This document shows, piece after piece, positions 36,775 to 44,563 of a stretch of DNA of 44,563 nt. This DNA is from Maribacter sp. (GTDB lineage Bacteria; Bacteroidota; Bacteroidia; Flavobacteriales; Flavobacteriaceae). Made by a program: the position numbers and the translations under genes. The stretch covers positions 1 through 44,563 of the forward strand of contig JAHDDL010000032.1 in the NCBI GenBank assembly GCA_020629415.1. Reading direction: 5' to 3'. The notes under the pieces are model-generated. The model was not told the DNA's origin. It did no database searches and saw nothing but the letters and a program-made list of their open reading frames with translations. Within the stretch, counting starts at the first letter, position 1. Every line of letters starts with the position of its first letter.

Positions 36775-37998
36775 TTAATTTAAAAGAGATTGGTATAGTT
36801 CGTCGTACTTTTTTAACTGAAAACTTTTGTCGAACTTTTTAATTGCGTTATTTCTAATGGTTTGCGAATGCTCTTTTTTAAATGTAGCGCCCATTTTGTT
36901 AAATACTTTATATGCTTCTAAGTAATTTCCTTGTTCTATGATAGCGCCGTTATAGTCTGTTATTTCTTCTACACTACCCCCTGTTTTATAAGTAATAACC
37001 GGTGTACCACAAGAAAATGCTTCTAGGTTTGTGGTGGGGTAGGTGTCCGCATATGTTAAGTTCATGAATACATCTGCCAATGAGTATAACTGAATCAATT
37101 CTTCTTTAGAATCGGTTCTTTCTATTCCAATAATATTTTCAGGTAATACCTCTATCTGTTGTTTTGATAGACCTACAAGTATAATTTTTTCGTCGTCTTT
37201 TAAATGTGGTGCAATTTTTATAAAATCTTCCCATCCTTTGGTTTTGTCCCACACACTTGCAACACCTAGTATAATTTTAAAATTGTTCCAGCCTCTTTCA
37301 ACTTTATAAGTTGAAGTATTTTTAGGCTCAAAAGTTGAAACGTCTATACCATTTGTTATGGTATGGATAGGGTAGTGGCGTAAAAAGGATTGTTCTACCT
37401 TAGTGCCCAACCATTCAGAAACCGGTACTAACGTTAAGTTTTTTACTCCCGTAAAAGAAGCTTTCTTTTGTGCGAAATTTTTTGAAGAACGATCTACCAA
37501 CCAACTTTTAGGATATGTATACGTTAGTGGACATTTGGTACAGGCCGTTTTGTATTTTTCACAATCAATATATTCAAAATGGGTACAGTGCCCAGTAAAT
37601 GACCAACAATCATGTAAGGTCCATACTACTGGTATATTTGTTTCTTTTATAAATTCAAATAATAATTCATAATTAATATAATATCCGTGAATGTTGTGCA
37701 GATGAATTAAATCTGGTTTTAAAACTTTCAGCTTATTTAAAAAATCCTTTGTAGCTTTTTTAGAACCAAGCCCATGTTTGTCAAAAATTCGGGTATTTAG
37801 TATATGCAGATAGTAGTCCAGCTTTGTTCCTATTGGGTAGGTGCTGTTACTGGTATCTCTTTGTATGGGACCATGTGCAATATGAGGTTCATTTTCATGA
37901 GACTCTAGGTAATCGCTAATGTTCACACAAATTTTACCTGTAGAACCAAAATTAGATTCTACATTTATTTGAACTATATTTTTTTTGCGTAATGCCAA
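36775..37998 (-). CDS. Glycosyltransferase family 4 with cysteine-rich insert (WcaC-like)
   Basis: 407 residues from a TTG start (MALRKKNIVQINVESNFGS); no ATG is available nearby. A cysteine-rich segment near residues 130-160 (HDCWSFTGHC, then CEKYKTACTKCP) is a known feature of many Bacteroidetes GT4 enzymes. The C-terminal half carries the donor site with VFMNLTYADTYPTTNLEAFSCG (EX7E-type). Role: adds one sugar to the lipid-linked repeat unit; donor unknown. It starts 5 bases after the stop of the preceding gene at 38004, and the next gene begins 79 bases downstream. Confidence 0.87.
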   Translation of the reverse strand: MALRKKNIVQINVESNFGSTGKICVNISDYLESHENEPHIAHGPIQRDTSNSTYPIGTKLDYYLHILNTRIFDKHGLGSKKATKDFLNKLKVLKPDLIHLHNIHGYYINYELLFEFIKETNIPVVWTLHDCWSFTGHCTHFEYIDCEKYKTACTKCPLTYTYPKSWLVDRSSKNFAQKKASFTGVKNLTLVPVSEWLGTKVEQSFLRHYPIHTITNGIDVSTFEPKNTSTYKVERGWNNFKIILGVASVWDKTKGWEDFIKIAPHLKDDEKIILVGLSKQQIEVLPENIIGIERTDSKEELIQLYSLADVFMNLTYADTYPTTNLEAFSCGTPVITYKTGGSVEEITDYNGAIIEQGNYLEAYKVFNKMGATFKKEHSQTIRNNAIKKFDKSFQLKKYDELYQSLLN

Positions 37999-38003
37999 AC
38001 GTT

Positions 38004-39035
38004 CTATTTAGTTTTTAGACCCACCATCATTAAAAACTTTGATCCAAAATCTTTGAACATGGCAATGTAGTCTTTCTTGTAGTTAGATTTTCTTAGTAAT
38101 GCATGGTGTACCGTTTTCAAGTATTCGTCTTCTGGTAATAACGTAAAATCATTTCCATTGGTAAGCATACCAAATAATTTATCTAAACCGGTATTCTTTT
38201 CATTTGGTAGGTGCCAAATAGCAAGATTAATATCATCGGGCTGAACATTTCTAAAATAGTTTCTGTTCGTCCACAAACGTTTTATGTACTTATCCATGCC
38301 GGCCATTAATGCTTTGTGTTTGTAAAAGTAATAACTAAGTACGTGGGCTTCTTCATTAAATTTTATTCTTCCTTCTTTGTGGCGCTTTAACATATCGTCA
38401 AAAAGTTGAGGAAAATCGTTTGAAACATTTTTGATAAAGGCTCCTTTGGCAAATAGAAGCTCACCACCGCTATAATATGGATTTTGGTCTACTACCACGC
38501 CAAAGTCCTTAAAAATCTCTTTCATATTATCACCACTGACTCCATGGATCATATAATCGGTTTCATGGTCTACTACGTAGGTAATAGCCATTTCTTCCGC
38601 CTCTAGTTCTTTAAAGGCGTTATCCATTGGTTGGGTAAAAATACAATCGGAGTCCAATAGTAGAAAGCCATCCTCATCTTGCATACGGGTAGCCATATGA
38701 TCAATAATGGAGAATTCAAAATATTGGTTTCTAAATTTACCAAAGTAGTTATTTGGTAATGGATATTTATTACTTAATGTAATAACCTCAATATTATTTT
38801 CTTTAAAAAAGATGCTTAAATCCATACCGTCAATGGTAGGTATATCAGCAGTATTCGTAAAAATTAAATGGGTAGCATTTTTATTGAAGCGTAAAGAAGT
38901 TTTAAAAAATAGAACAATACAGCGCCAATAAACCGCTTGGAATTCTGGTGTAGTAGAATCTCCTTTATTGTTTGGATATTTTGATTTTTCAGATGATGAA
39001 TCTAAATAAACCCAGGTGGCTATATATTTGGTCAT
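38004..39035 (-). CDS. Putative nucleotide-diphospho-sugar transferase (GT-A like), family unclear
   Basis: 343 residues from the ATG at 39035 (MTKYIATWVYLDSSSEK); a TTG at 39053 would add six residues. LLLDSDCIFTQP near 130 is a DxD-type metal motif, and the layout (GT-A-like strands, YSGGELLFAKGAF, HVLSYYFYKHK) suits a sugar-transferase. It does not fit GT2 or GT4 patterns, and I do not recognise the family with certainty. Its context among glycosyltransferases supports the assignment. A 226-base spacer separates it from the upstream GT4 gene, so it may have its own promoter. Confidence 0.65.
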   Translation of the reverse strand: MTKYIATWVYLDSSSEKSKYPNNKGDSTTPEFQAVYWRCIVLFFKTSLRFNKNATHLIFTNTADIPTIDGMDLSIFFKENNIEVITLSNKYPLPNNYFGKFRNQYFEFSIIDHMATRMQDEDGFLLLDSDCIFTQPMDNAFKELEAEEMAITYVVDHETDYMIHGVSGDNMKEIFKDFGVVVDQNPYYSGGELLFAKGAFIKNVSNDFPQLFDDMLKRHKEGRIKFNEEAHVLSYYFYKHKALMAGMDKYIKRLWTNRNYFRNVQPDDINLAIWHLPNEKNTGLDKLFGMLTNGNDFTLLPEDEYLKTVHHALLRKSNYKKDYIAMFKDFGSKFLMMVGLKTK

Positions 39036-39261
39036 GCTTTTATTTTGAGACAAATTTTAGATAAAAAAGACGAATACTAAGTATTAATCGGTATATAGAA
39101 TATATAATAGATGTAAAGCTTTTATAGTATCAGTGGATTAATTTTCTTACAATGTATACATCATTACGCTTTGCATATTTTGCTGATATTGGCTAGGAGA
39201 ATTAGACGAAATACTTAAGTTTTTGTTATTGATTTGTTCCGTATAAATTTAATTCTGTCAC
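39036..39261 (-). other. Gene-free spacer inside the polysaccharide locus
   Basis: 226 bases, very AT-rich, with no convincing ORF on either strand. It contains a 13-base near-palindrome AATACTAAGTATT and a near-match to a minus-strand -7 element (CAAATTTTA, 39051-39059, one base too long between CAAA and TA). It may hold a promoter for the gene at 38004-39035; no terminator was seen. Confidence 0.4.
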
Positions 39262-40425
39262 CTAAATCAACGGTTTATTGCCATCAATTAGATTTTCTAT
39301 AACTTTTTTCTGATAATTTGGGTTGTAATATGTATCAATAACTTTATAGCAATTTTCTCTGACCTTTTGTCTATTCTTCGTATTACTTATCCACCACATT
39401 ATGGCGTTTTTTAAACTTTCCACATTATCTTGTTCAAACAAGATGCCATTAACTTTATGGGTTATAGCCTCGGCCTCTGGCATTTGTTCCATAAGATTGG
39501 AATGCGTACAAACTGGGGTGCCATAACTTAAAGAATGTATGGCGGTCAAGCCTACATTGCCAGGTGAAACACAAAGGTCACTTACTGCAATTAAATTATT
39601 ATTAACAGCTTCGTCATAGCTTTCACCATAAAAATGATAACAATCATCATTCAGGTTTTCCGAAGCTAATTTTTCTAATCTATCCATTTCGCTCCCATTA
39701 CCAACTATCAACAAGTTGACAGGAGTATCTTTTTGAATTAACGCGATTGCTTCTATAAGTAATTCTAATTTTTTGACCTTAGTCAATCTACCTATGAAAA
39801 TTAAAGTAGGAAGTTCAGATTTAGCAAAAAAATGTAGAATTTCCGATTTGTTCAATGAAGGTATTAATTCTCTATATTTCTTCTGTTTTTCATAATCTAA
39901 GGAATTAAATAAAATATGAATACTGTCTGGATCTATACCATTTTTGCTTAGAATACTTTTTCCATGTTTTTCATAAACTAGGTGTTTATTACAGATTTTT
40001 AAAAATGATTTTCTAGCCAATAGTTTTATTCCCTTCTCATTGCCATACATTCCATGACCTTTAGAAACAATTTCTATATTATTGATTCTTGCAAACAAAG
40101 TGATAAGCCAATTACTTAGAATGTTGAATTCACCTAATAGAATAATGGTTTGTGGCTTCTTTTTAATCCAGTTGAAAATATTGAAGTTCTGCCATACTAA
40201 GTACTGTTTAATATAAACATTCTTTAATATGTTAATTTTATGGGCATGAGGTCTTAATTTTTGCTCATTGAAATTGATTGTCTTTATACCACTTGAAGAT
40301 TCTTTGCCGAAAAAAAAGTTTAAATCCATTTTTTCGGATTCTAAATATTTGGTCCATACATTTTTTCGGTATAAAGGAGCAATATTATTTAGAAAAAGAA
40401 CCAGAGGCTTTTTGTTTGACATCAT
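39262..40425 (-). CDS. Glycosyltransferase family 4
   Basis: 387 residues. Two adjacent ATGs (40425 and 40422) are possible starts. N-terminal PLVLFLNNIAPLYRKNVW is the acceptor side. The C-terminal donor site shows LPTLIFIGRLTKVKKLELL near 208-226, LLIVGNGSEM, and a late CVSPGNVGLTAIHSLSYG in place of the common S/YEGFG element. The conserved arrangement of a GT-B retaining transferase is clear. Donor and acceptor unknown. 19 bases separate it from the upstream GT2 gene. Confidence 0.88.
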   Translation of the reverse strand: MMSNKKPLVLFLNNIAPLYRKNVWTKYLESEKMDLNFFFGKESSSGIKTINFNEQKLRPHAHKINILKNVYIKQYLVWQNFNIFNWIKKKPQTIILLGEFNILSNWLITLFARINNIEIVSKGHGMYGNEKGIKLLARKSFLKICNKHLVYEKHGKSILSKNGIDPDSIHILFNSLDYEKQKKYRELIPSLNKSEILHFFAKSELPTLIFIGRLTKVKKLELLIEAIALIQKDTPVNLLIVGNGSEMDRLEKLASENLNDDCYHFYGESYDEAVNNNLIAVSDLCVSPGNVGLTAIHSLSYGTPVCTHSNLMEQMPEAEAITHKVNGILFEQDNVESLKNAIMWWISNTKNRQKVRENCYKVIDTYYNPNYQKKVIENLIDGNKPLI

Positions 40426-40444
40426 AAAATTTTAATTGATCAAA

Positions 40445-41311
40445 TTACCTTAGGTTAGATAATTTAACATATAAGTTGGGTAGTAGTAATTTAAAACCCG
40501 CGCTCAATAGAACAAAAGGTACTCTTAAAGGAAAGTGCCTTTTCATTAAGTTAAAATTTGAGCCAAAATCAAGAGCTAAAGGACTTTTTAGTAGTGCTAA
40601 CCTTTCTTTAAAAGTTTTTTCTGGAAAAACTTGGTAAATGTCAGAATGGTCATCTGTACACGTTCCACAATAATCTTTGGTAATTAGAACGGGTATATTT
40701 TTGTCAACGGCCTTAAGTGTATAATCATAATCTGCTACACCGTGAACATAGCCCTCAGATAAGATACCTATTTTAGAGACCACATCATTACTTACCATCA
40801 TAATATTGGCATTGCCTAAATCACAGCTTTGGAAATTTCCATTAGGTTGAACAAATTCATATTTAAACAAAAATTTGTTCGTTAGTTTGGCACCACCATA
40901 ACTTAGTAAACCCGTGTCTATATCTTTTGTTGACCCCAAGTAAATACCGCCCATACCAAATTTTTCTTTGGAATGCTCATGGGTTTCTATTAATTGTGAA
41001 AACACATTGGAAGACACAAAGGTGTCATCATTTAACAATAAATAAGCATCGTAGTCCTTTTTAACTGCTTCGCGCCAAGAATTACGCATACCACCTGCCC
41101 AAAATAAATTTCCATTACCCTGCAGTACTGTTGCTTCAGGATATTTTTCCTTGACTGCATCTCCTGTGCCATCTGTAGAACCATCATCAGTAAGGTAAAT
41201 CTTTAAGTTTATACTTTTTGAAACAGTGTTTAAAGCCTGCATCAAATTTTCAAGTGCATTTAAAGTTTTTTCCTTTCTATTGAAACAAGTAAGTAATACA
41301 GCAATTTTCAT
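40445..41311 (-). CDS. Glycosyltransferase family 2 (rhamnosyltransferase-like)
   Basis: 288 residues. LTCFNRKEKTLNALENL opens the GT-A domain, YLTDDGSTDGTGDAVKE is the nucleotide-binding turn, GNGNLFWAGGMRNSWREA is a group-specific loop, and LLLNDDTFV near 93-101 is the DxD-type metal site. DYDYTLKA further on fits the ED-type catalytic base region. This subgroup is often rhamnosyltransferase-like, but the sugar is not determinable here. It lies 30 bases downstream of the polymerase gene. Confidence 0.9.
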   Translation of the reverse strand: MKIAVLLTCFNRKEKTLNALENLMQALNTVSKSINLKIYLTDDGSTDGTGDAVKEKYPEATVLQGNGNLFWAGGMRNSWREAVKKDYDAYLLLNDDTFVSSNVFSQLIETHEHSKEKFGMGGIYLGSTKDIDTGLLSYGGAKLTNKFLFKYEFVQPNGNFQSCDLGNANIMMVSNDVVSKIGILSEGYVHGVADYDYTLKAVDKNIPVLITKDYCGTCTDDHSDIYQVFPEKTFKERLALLKSPLALDFGSNFNLMKRHFPLRVPFVLLSAGFKLLLPNLYVKLSNLR

Positions 41312-41341
41312 TTAATTATTTGAACTGATTGTTATTTACAA

Positions 41342-42532
41342 TTAACTATTTTGTTCATTGTTTATTGTTTGATTGTTGATAATATATTGCGTGACAATAC
41401 CTAAGAAAAAACAGTAAAAAACGAACAGAGGAAAATATCCGTCAAATATCGGTTCAACAAAAAACAGTAAATAAAAAGAAAGCCCATAACAGATAAATGC
41501 GGTATTCAATAAAGCGTTTTTAGGAATTAGAAAGATTGCTTTTTTAATATATACGGCATTTTTTATGGTAAATATCAACAGTAGAATAAATGATAAAGTA
41601 CCACCAACCCTTGCAATATCAAACCAAAGGTTATGTGAAAACCCAAAATCCGCTACATCCCAACCTAATGGTTTTTCCCATAAATTAACTATTGATTTAG
41701 ACCAACGCTCTGTTCTACCACCAGCTGTAGCCGCACCGTATTTTTTACTCTCCATTCTACCTGCAAAAGCACTCATAATATCTGAGTCTTTGTCAAAGGA
41801 AACGTAACTAATAAATACGTTAAAAATTAAAAATAGTACGCCAAACAAAGCTGCATTTTGTTTTACTGTTTGTCTACGAATTAAATAAACCAATGATATT
41901 ACAAATGTTATAAAGAATATGGAAAGTTGCGTTCTACTGCCTAATCTTAATACACTTACGACTGATAAAACGAAGGTAGTAATCATTAAGATTTTTAAGG
42001 GCAAACTAAATTTCTTGAATCCAGCTACTAAGAATGCAGGTATACTCATATTTAATACAAAATAAGCAGCCATATTGGTTGCGGGTATTGAATCACCGCC
42101 CCAAATCATTGGGATATCTCTTTCAATTACTACAAAACCTTTGTCATAAATAGAAGTTAAAACAGATGCCATAGCGGGTAGTGAGAAAATTAAACCACTT
42201 GCAAATAGTAAATAAAATAGCTGAGTATAATTTAGAATTTTGTTGTTGAAAGTCTTACCTATAAGATAAAAGCCTCCTGGAAAAAGCGCATAGATTAAAA
42301 TAAATTGAGACCCTAATTCTAAGTTAAACGTGTAAAATACTGCATAGCAGAAAGAGAACAATAATAATAAGGTAAAATTAAAATCTAATTTATCCTTAAA
42401 GCGTTTATCGGTAAGAATACTTATTATCAATAAGGCTCCAAAGAGATATCCAAAATTAAAGGATCGATTAGATAAGTTAAAAAAAGGATAACTCTAATAT
42501 ATCCTATAGAATTTATAATTGAGTTTGACATT
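41342..42532 (-). CDS. Wzy-like O-antigen polymerase or ligase (multi-pass membrane protein)
   Basis: 396 residues. I place the start at the in-frame ATG 42532-42530: the reading frame from there is open and adds MSNSIINSIGYIRVILFFN and a hydrophobic NFGYLFGALLIISIL segment that completes the first membrane helix. Starting at the TTG at 42430 would cut that helix. About ten to twelve helices are visible in all, with one large extracytoplasmic loop around residues 240-285 (GRTERWSKSIVNLWEKPLG), a layout typical of Wzy polymerases and WaaL ligases. GxxxR-type and R-rich segments in that loop match. Whether it polymerises repeats or ligates to lipid A cannot be told. An eight-T tract lies at codons 16-18. 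Confidence 0.8.
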
Positions 42533-42620
42533 AGAATGGTATTACCTAGTTTGAAGTAATGTTATAATAGTATAAATTAAATAACGAAGTACTAATTTTC
42601 AATGGATTTCAGAATATAAT

Positions 42621-43787
42621 TTATTTACGGAAAAAAAATAACAGTCTCTGTATAAATTTATGTTTAAATATAATGAATGACTCTGTAAGAGATATTGTTT
42701 TTTTATTGTAGTCAATTATATCAAATGCCTTAATCTTAGTTTTATTAATTGATTTGATAGTAGTGTCATATAGAAAAAAATTAGAACCCTCTATGCTTTT
42801 TATAATGTTTAAGTCATGAGGTTTAAAATTTCTACCAAATGTTTTTAATATTTTATAATTGTACTTTGAAGAAGTCAGTAGATATCGCTTATTTTTTTCT
42901 ATAGGTTTAATACCATATAAATCAATTGATATATCTTTTTCGTTCATGTCCAATTCATTGCAAATACTAGCATTTTCAAAGTATACGTCGTAAATTGAAC
43001 GTGATTGATTTAAAGTGCTGAAATTATATTTTTTGCCAGAATTTAAAAGTATTGGAACTTGGTAATAGGTATTTGATACATCCATGTTTGCACCTTCATC
43101 ACCAAAATTTGTGGTCAAAGAAATTTTTGGATAGATAAAAAATTTGTTTTGACTTACAGTAAATGCTATAAAGTGTTTCAACCAAGATTTTTCAGACCAG
43201 TTGGTAACATAGGTGGGTATTCCTTTTAAACTATTTATATCTAGTTTTTGATTATACCATTCTAAGAAATATTTTATTTGCTTTTCAGTCCAAGCTTGGC
43301 CCCAAGACGATGCAAATTGAAAATAATAATTATCGTAACCATCTTCTAAAGCTGTAAAATTTTCTTGTTTATGAACATTGTACTGATGGTTGTAAAGTGA
43401 AATACCAGCAATACTATCATCATCTTTAGAGAATTCTAGAGCTTGTTTGGAATAATTGTAAAAATCCGGCGATACAAAAAGGTCATCTTCAAGCATAATC
43501 ATACTACCATATTCACTTGCAAATGACATACTTTTTAAAATATGTTTTCGTAAACCTAAGTTTTGTGGTTGATATTTGACTTTTTTGTTTCCATTTTTCC
43601 ACTTAAAACTATTAGCTACATCAAGTACATTTTGATTATTGTCAGATTTATCAATGCTAATAATAAGATCAATATTATCATTAGGGTATTTGGCTTCGCT
43701 TATTGAATTTAAAATTCTACTTAACGAATCGGGTCTATTAAAAGCAATAATTACGATTACAGGTTGAAGTTTATTTTCAGACGTCAT
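42621..43787 (-). CDS. Glycosyltransferase family 2-like (GT2/GNT-I-like)
   Basis: 388 residues. VIVIIAFNRPDSLSRILNSI opens the GT-A domain, DLIISIDKSDN follows, and MIMLEDDLFVSPDFY near residues 96-110 is the EDD metal-binding element, as in GNT-I/GT13-related enzymes. SWGQAWTEKQ near 164-173 is also typical of this group. The C-terminal 100 residues are lysine- and asparagine-rich with no recognised domain. Its ATG overlaps the stop of the acetyltransferase by one base (TAATG), so it is translationally coupled. The gene is more AT-rich than the housekeeping genes, as is its neighbour. Confidence 0.82.
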   Translation of the reverse strand: MTSENKLQPVIVIIAFNRPDSLSRILNSISEAKYPNDNIDLIISIDKSDNNQNVLDVANSFKWKNGNKKVKYQPQNLGLRKHILKSMSFASEYGSMIMLEDDLFVSPDFYNYSKQALEFSKDDDSIAGISLYNHQYNVHKQENFTALEDGYDNYYFQFASSWGQAWTEKQIKYFLEWYNQKLDINSLKGIPTYVTNWSEKSWLKHFIAFTVSQNKFFIYPKISLTTNFGDEGANMDVSNTYYQVPILLNSGKKYNFSTLNQSRSIYDVYFENASICNELDMNEKDISIDLYGIKPIEKNKRYLLTSSKYNYKILKTFGRNFKPHDLNIIKSIEGSNFFLYDTTIKSINKTKIKAFDIIDYNKKTISLTESFIIFKHKFIQRLLFFFRK

Positions 43788-44491
43788 TACTTATCGATAT
43801 TGTTTATAAACTTTTTTATGTCAGAAAAAAGTAAAGAATTCTTTTTGATCCATTCTTCGGATTTTTGCCACCATTTAAATTCTAACAAAAATGCAGTTTC
43901 ATTTTGTTCAAATCTATAGCGGATATGTTTTGCCGGTACACCACCAACTATGGAGTAGGGTTCTACATCTTTATGTACTAATGATCCGGCGGCTACTATA
44001 CACCCGTCACCTAATTGAACACCTTCAATAATATTTACAGAAGCTCCAACCCAAACGTCGTTGCCAATGTGGGTTAGATACGGTTCTTTATTGTCAATTG
44101 GTTCAGGCTTTTCTTCAAACAATTGTTTTTGTGTGTAAGAGTTTTTGAAATCAGTAGAAAAAAAAGAAGGATGAGTACTAACAAAATCTTTAGTTGGGTG
44201 GGTACCATGAATGCTTTTTACATCTGGACCGATGGAGCAATAATTACCTATTTTAACATTTTGTAAATGAGTATTTTTTGAAATATATGATGCAAAACCT
44301 AATTCGCTTCCAATAAAACTACAATTTTCACCGACCAAATTTTTACCATTTAGTTTAGAAGAAAGACCTATTTTGGTATTTCTACCAATTGTGTGCTTTT
44401 TCCAATATTTTAAATACAGCCTTATTCCTAAAAAACTTAAATTTTTAAGGATATTATTAGACAAAACAAACTCTTTGATTCTATCTGGCAT
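43787..44491 (-). CDS. CatB-like hexapeptide O-acetyltransferase (xenobiotic/sugar acetyltransferase type)
   Basis: 234 residues. Hexapeptide repeats form a left-handed beta helix through about residues 38-185: GRNTKIGLSSKLNGKNLVG, then NVKIGNYCSIGPDVKSIHG with the following HPTKDF segment, then HIGNDVWVGASVNIIEGVQ and GDGCIVAAGSLV. VGGVPAKHIRYRF is the classical end motif. This group uses acetyl-CoA; in a polysaccharide locus it most likely O- or N-acetylates a sugar. The start is about 70 bases from the right edge, and the row may continue beyond it. The next gene (GT2-like) overlaps by one base. Confidence 0.9.
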   Translation of the reverse strand: MPDRIKEFVLSNNILKNLSFLGIRLYLKYWKKHTIGRNTKIGLSSKLNGKNLVGENCSFIGSELGFASYISKNTHLQNVKIGNYCSIGPDVKSIHGTHPTKDFVSTHPSFFSTDFKNSYTQKQLFEEKPEPIDNKEPYLTHIGNDVWVGASVNIIEGVQLGDGCIVAAGSLVHKDVEPYSIVGGVPAKHIRYRFEQNETAFLLEFKWWQKSEEWIKKNSLLFSDIKKFINNIDK

Positions 44492-44563
44492 TTTTAAGGT
44501 CTTTCAACTATTGGTTAATATTTTATTTATTATTTTTTTAACAAAGATGTAACTCTTTTAATT

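Overview
The window comes from an AT-rich genome of the Bacteroidota, almost certainly a (probably marine) member of the Flavobacteriaceae. The signs are a type IX secretion (T9SS) C-terminal sorting domain, bacillithiol-type BshA, Bacteroidetes-style promoter elements (TTTG, about 19-20 bases, TAnnTTTG), several TTG starts and family assignments typical of flavobacteria. No tRNA, rRNA, CRISPR array, transposase or integrase was seen. No gene-free stretch exceeds 300 bases; the longest are 39036-39261 and 30975-31172.

Left part (1-12600), housekeeping and envelope. A minus-strand group encodes DUF4159, an AI-2E family transporter and a class I methyltransferase that runs off the left edge. 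It is divergent from a DUF1223 protein. Next come tsaD-rsmE (minus), divergent from a very large TamB-like protein (plus). The glycolytic pair pfkA-gapA follows, closed by a strong terminator, and then a BadF/BadG-type kinase, probably for N-acetylglucosamine.

Middle part (12600-26900), envelope biogenesis. ridA and an LptD-like outer-membrane protein are on the minus strand. On the plus strand are an N-acetylmuramoyl-L-alanine amidase, an MlaD/MCE protein, a two-gene iron-sulfur oxidoreductase module, a small conserved protein often misnamed an ABC ATPase, a GH3 (NagZ-like)-serine hydrolase fusion, bshA with an overlapping lipoprotein, and an OmpA-family protein closed by a bidirectional terminator. 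The amidase, NagZ-like enzyme and GlcNAc kinase would fit together in peptidoglycan turnover and recycling.

26926-30974 (minus) is a two-gene unit: a secreted PQQ-type sugar dehydrogenase-like protein, followed by a second repeat domain of about seven blades, a calcium-binding-like TSP3 segment and a T9SS sorting domain; and a 4-base-overlapping lipoprotein with a fibronectin-like domain.

31173-44491 (minus) is one long polysaccharide (O-antigen or capsule) locus. It holds a hexapeptide O-acetyltransferase, seven glycosyltransferases or glycosyltransferase-like genes, a Wzy-like polymerase/ligase, a sugar-nucleotide epimerase/reductase, a NodU-type carbamoyltransferase and a WecA/MraY-like initiating transferase. 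No flippase (Wzx), chain-length regulator or export gene is visible, so the locus must continue beyond the right edge. I found no convincing wholly new defence or mobile system. The most unusual object is the tandem-propeller T9SS protein and its lipoprotein partner.
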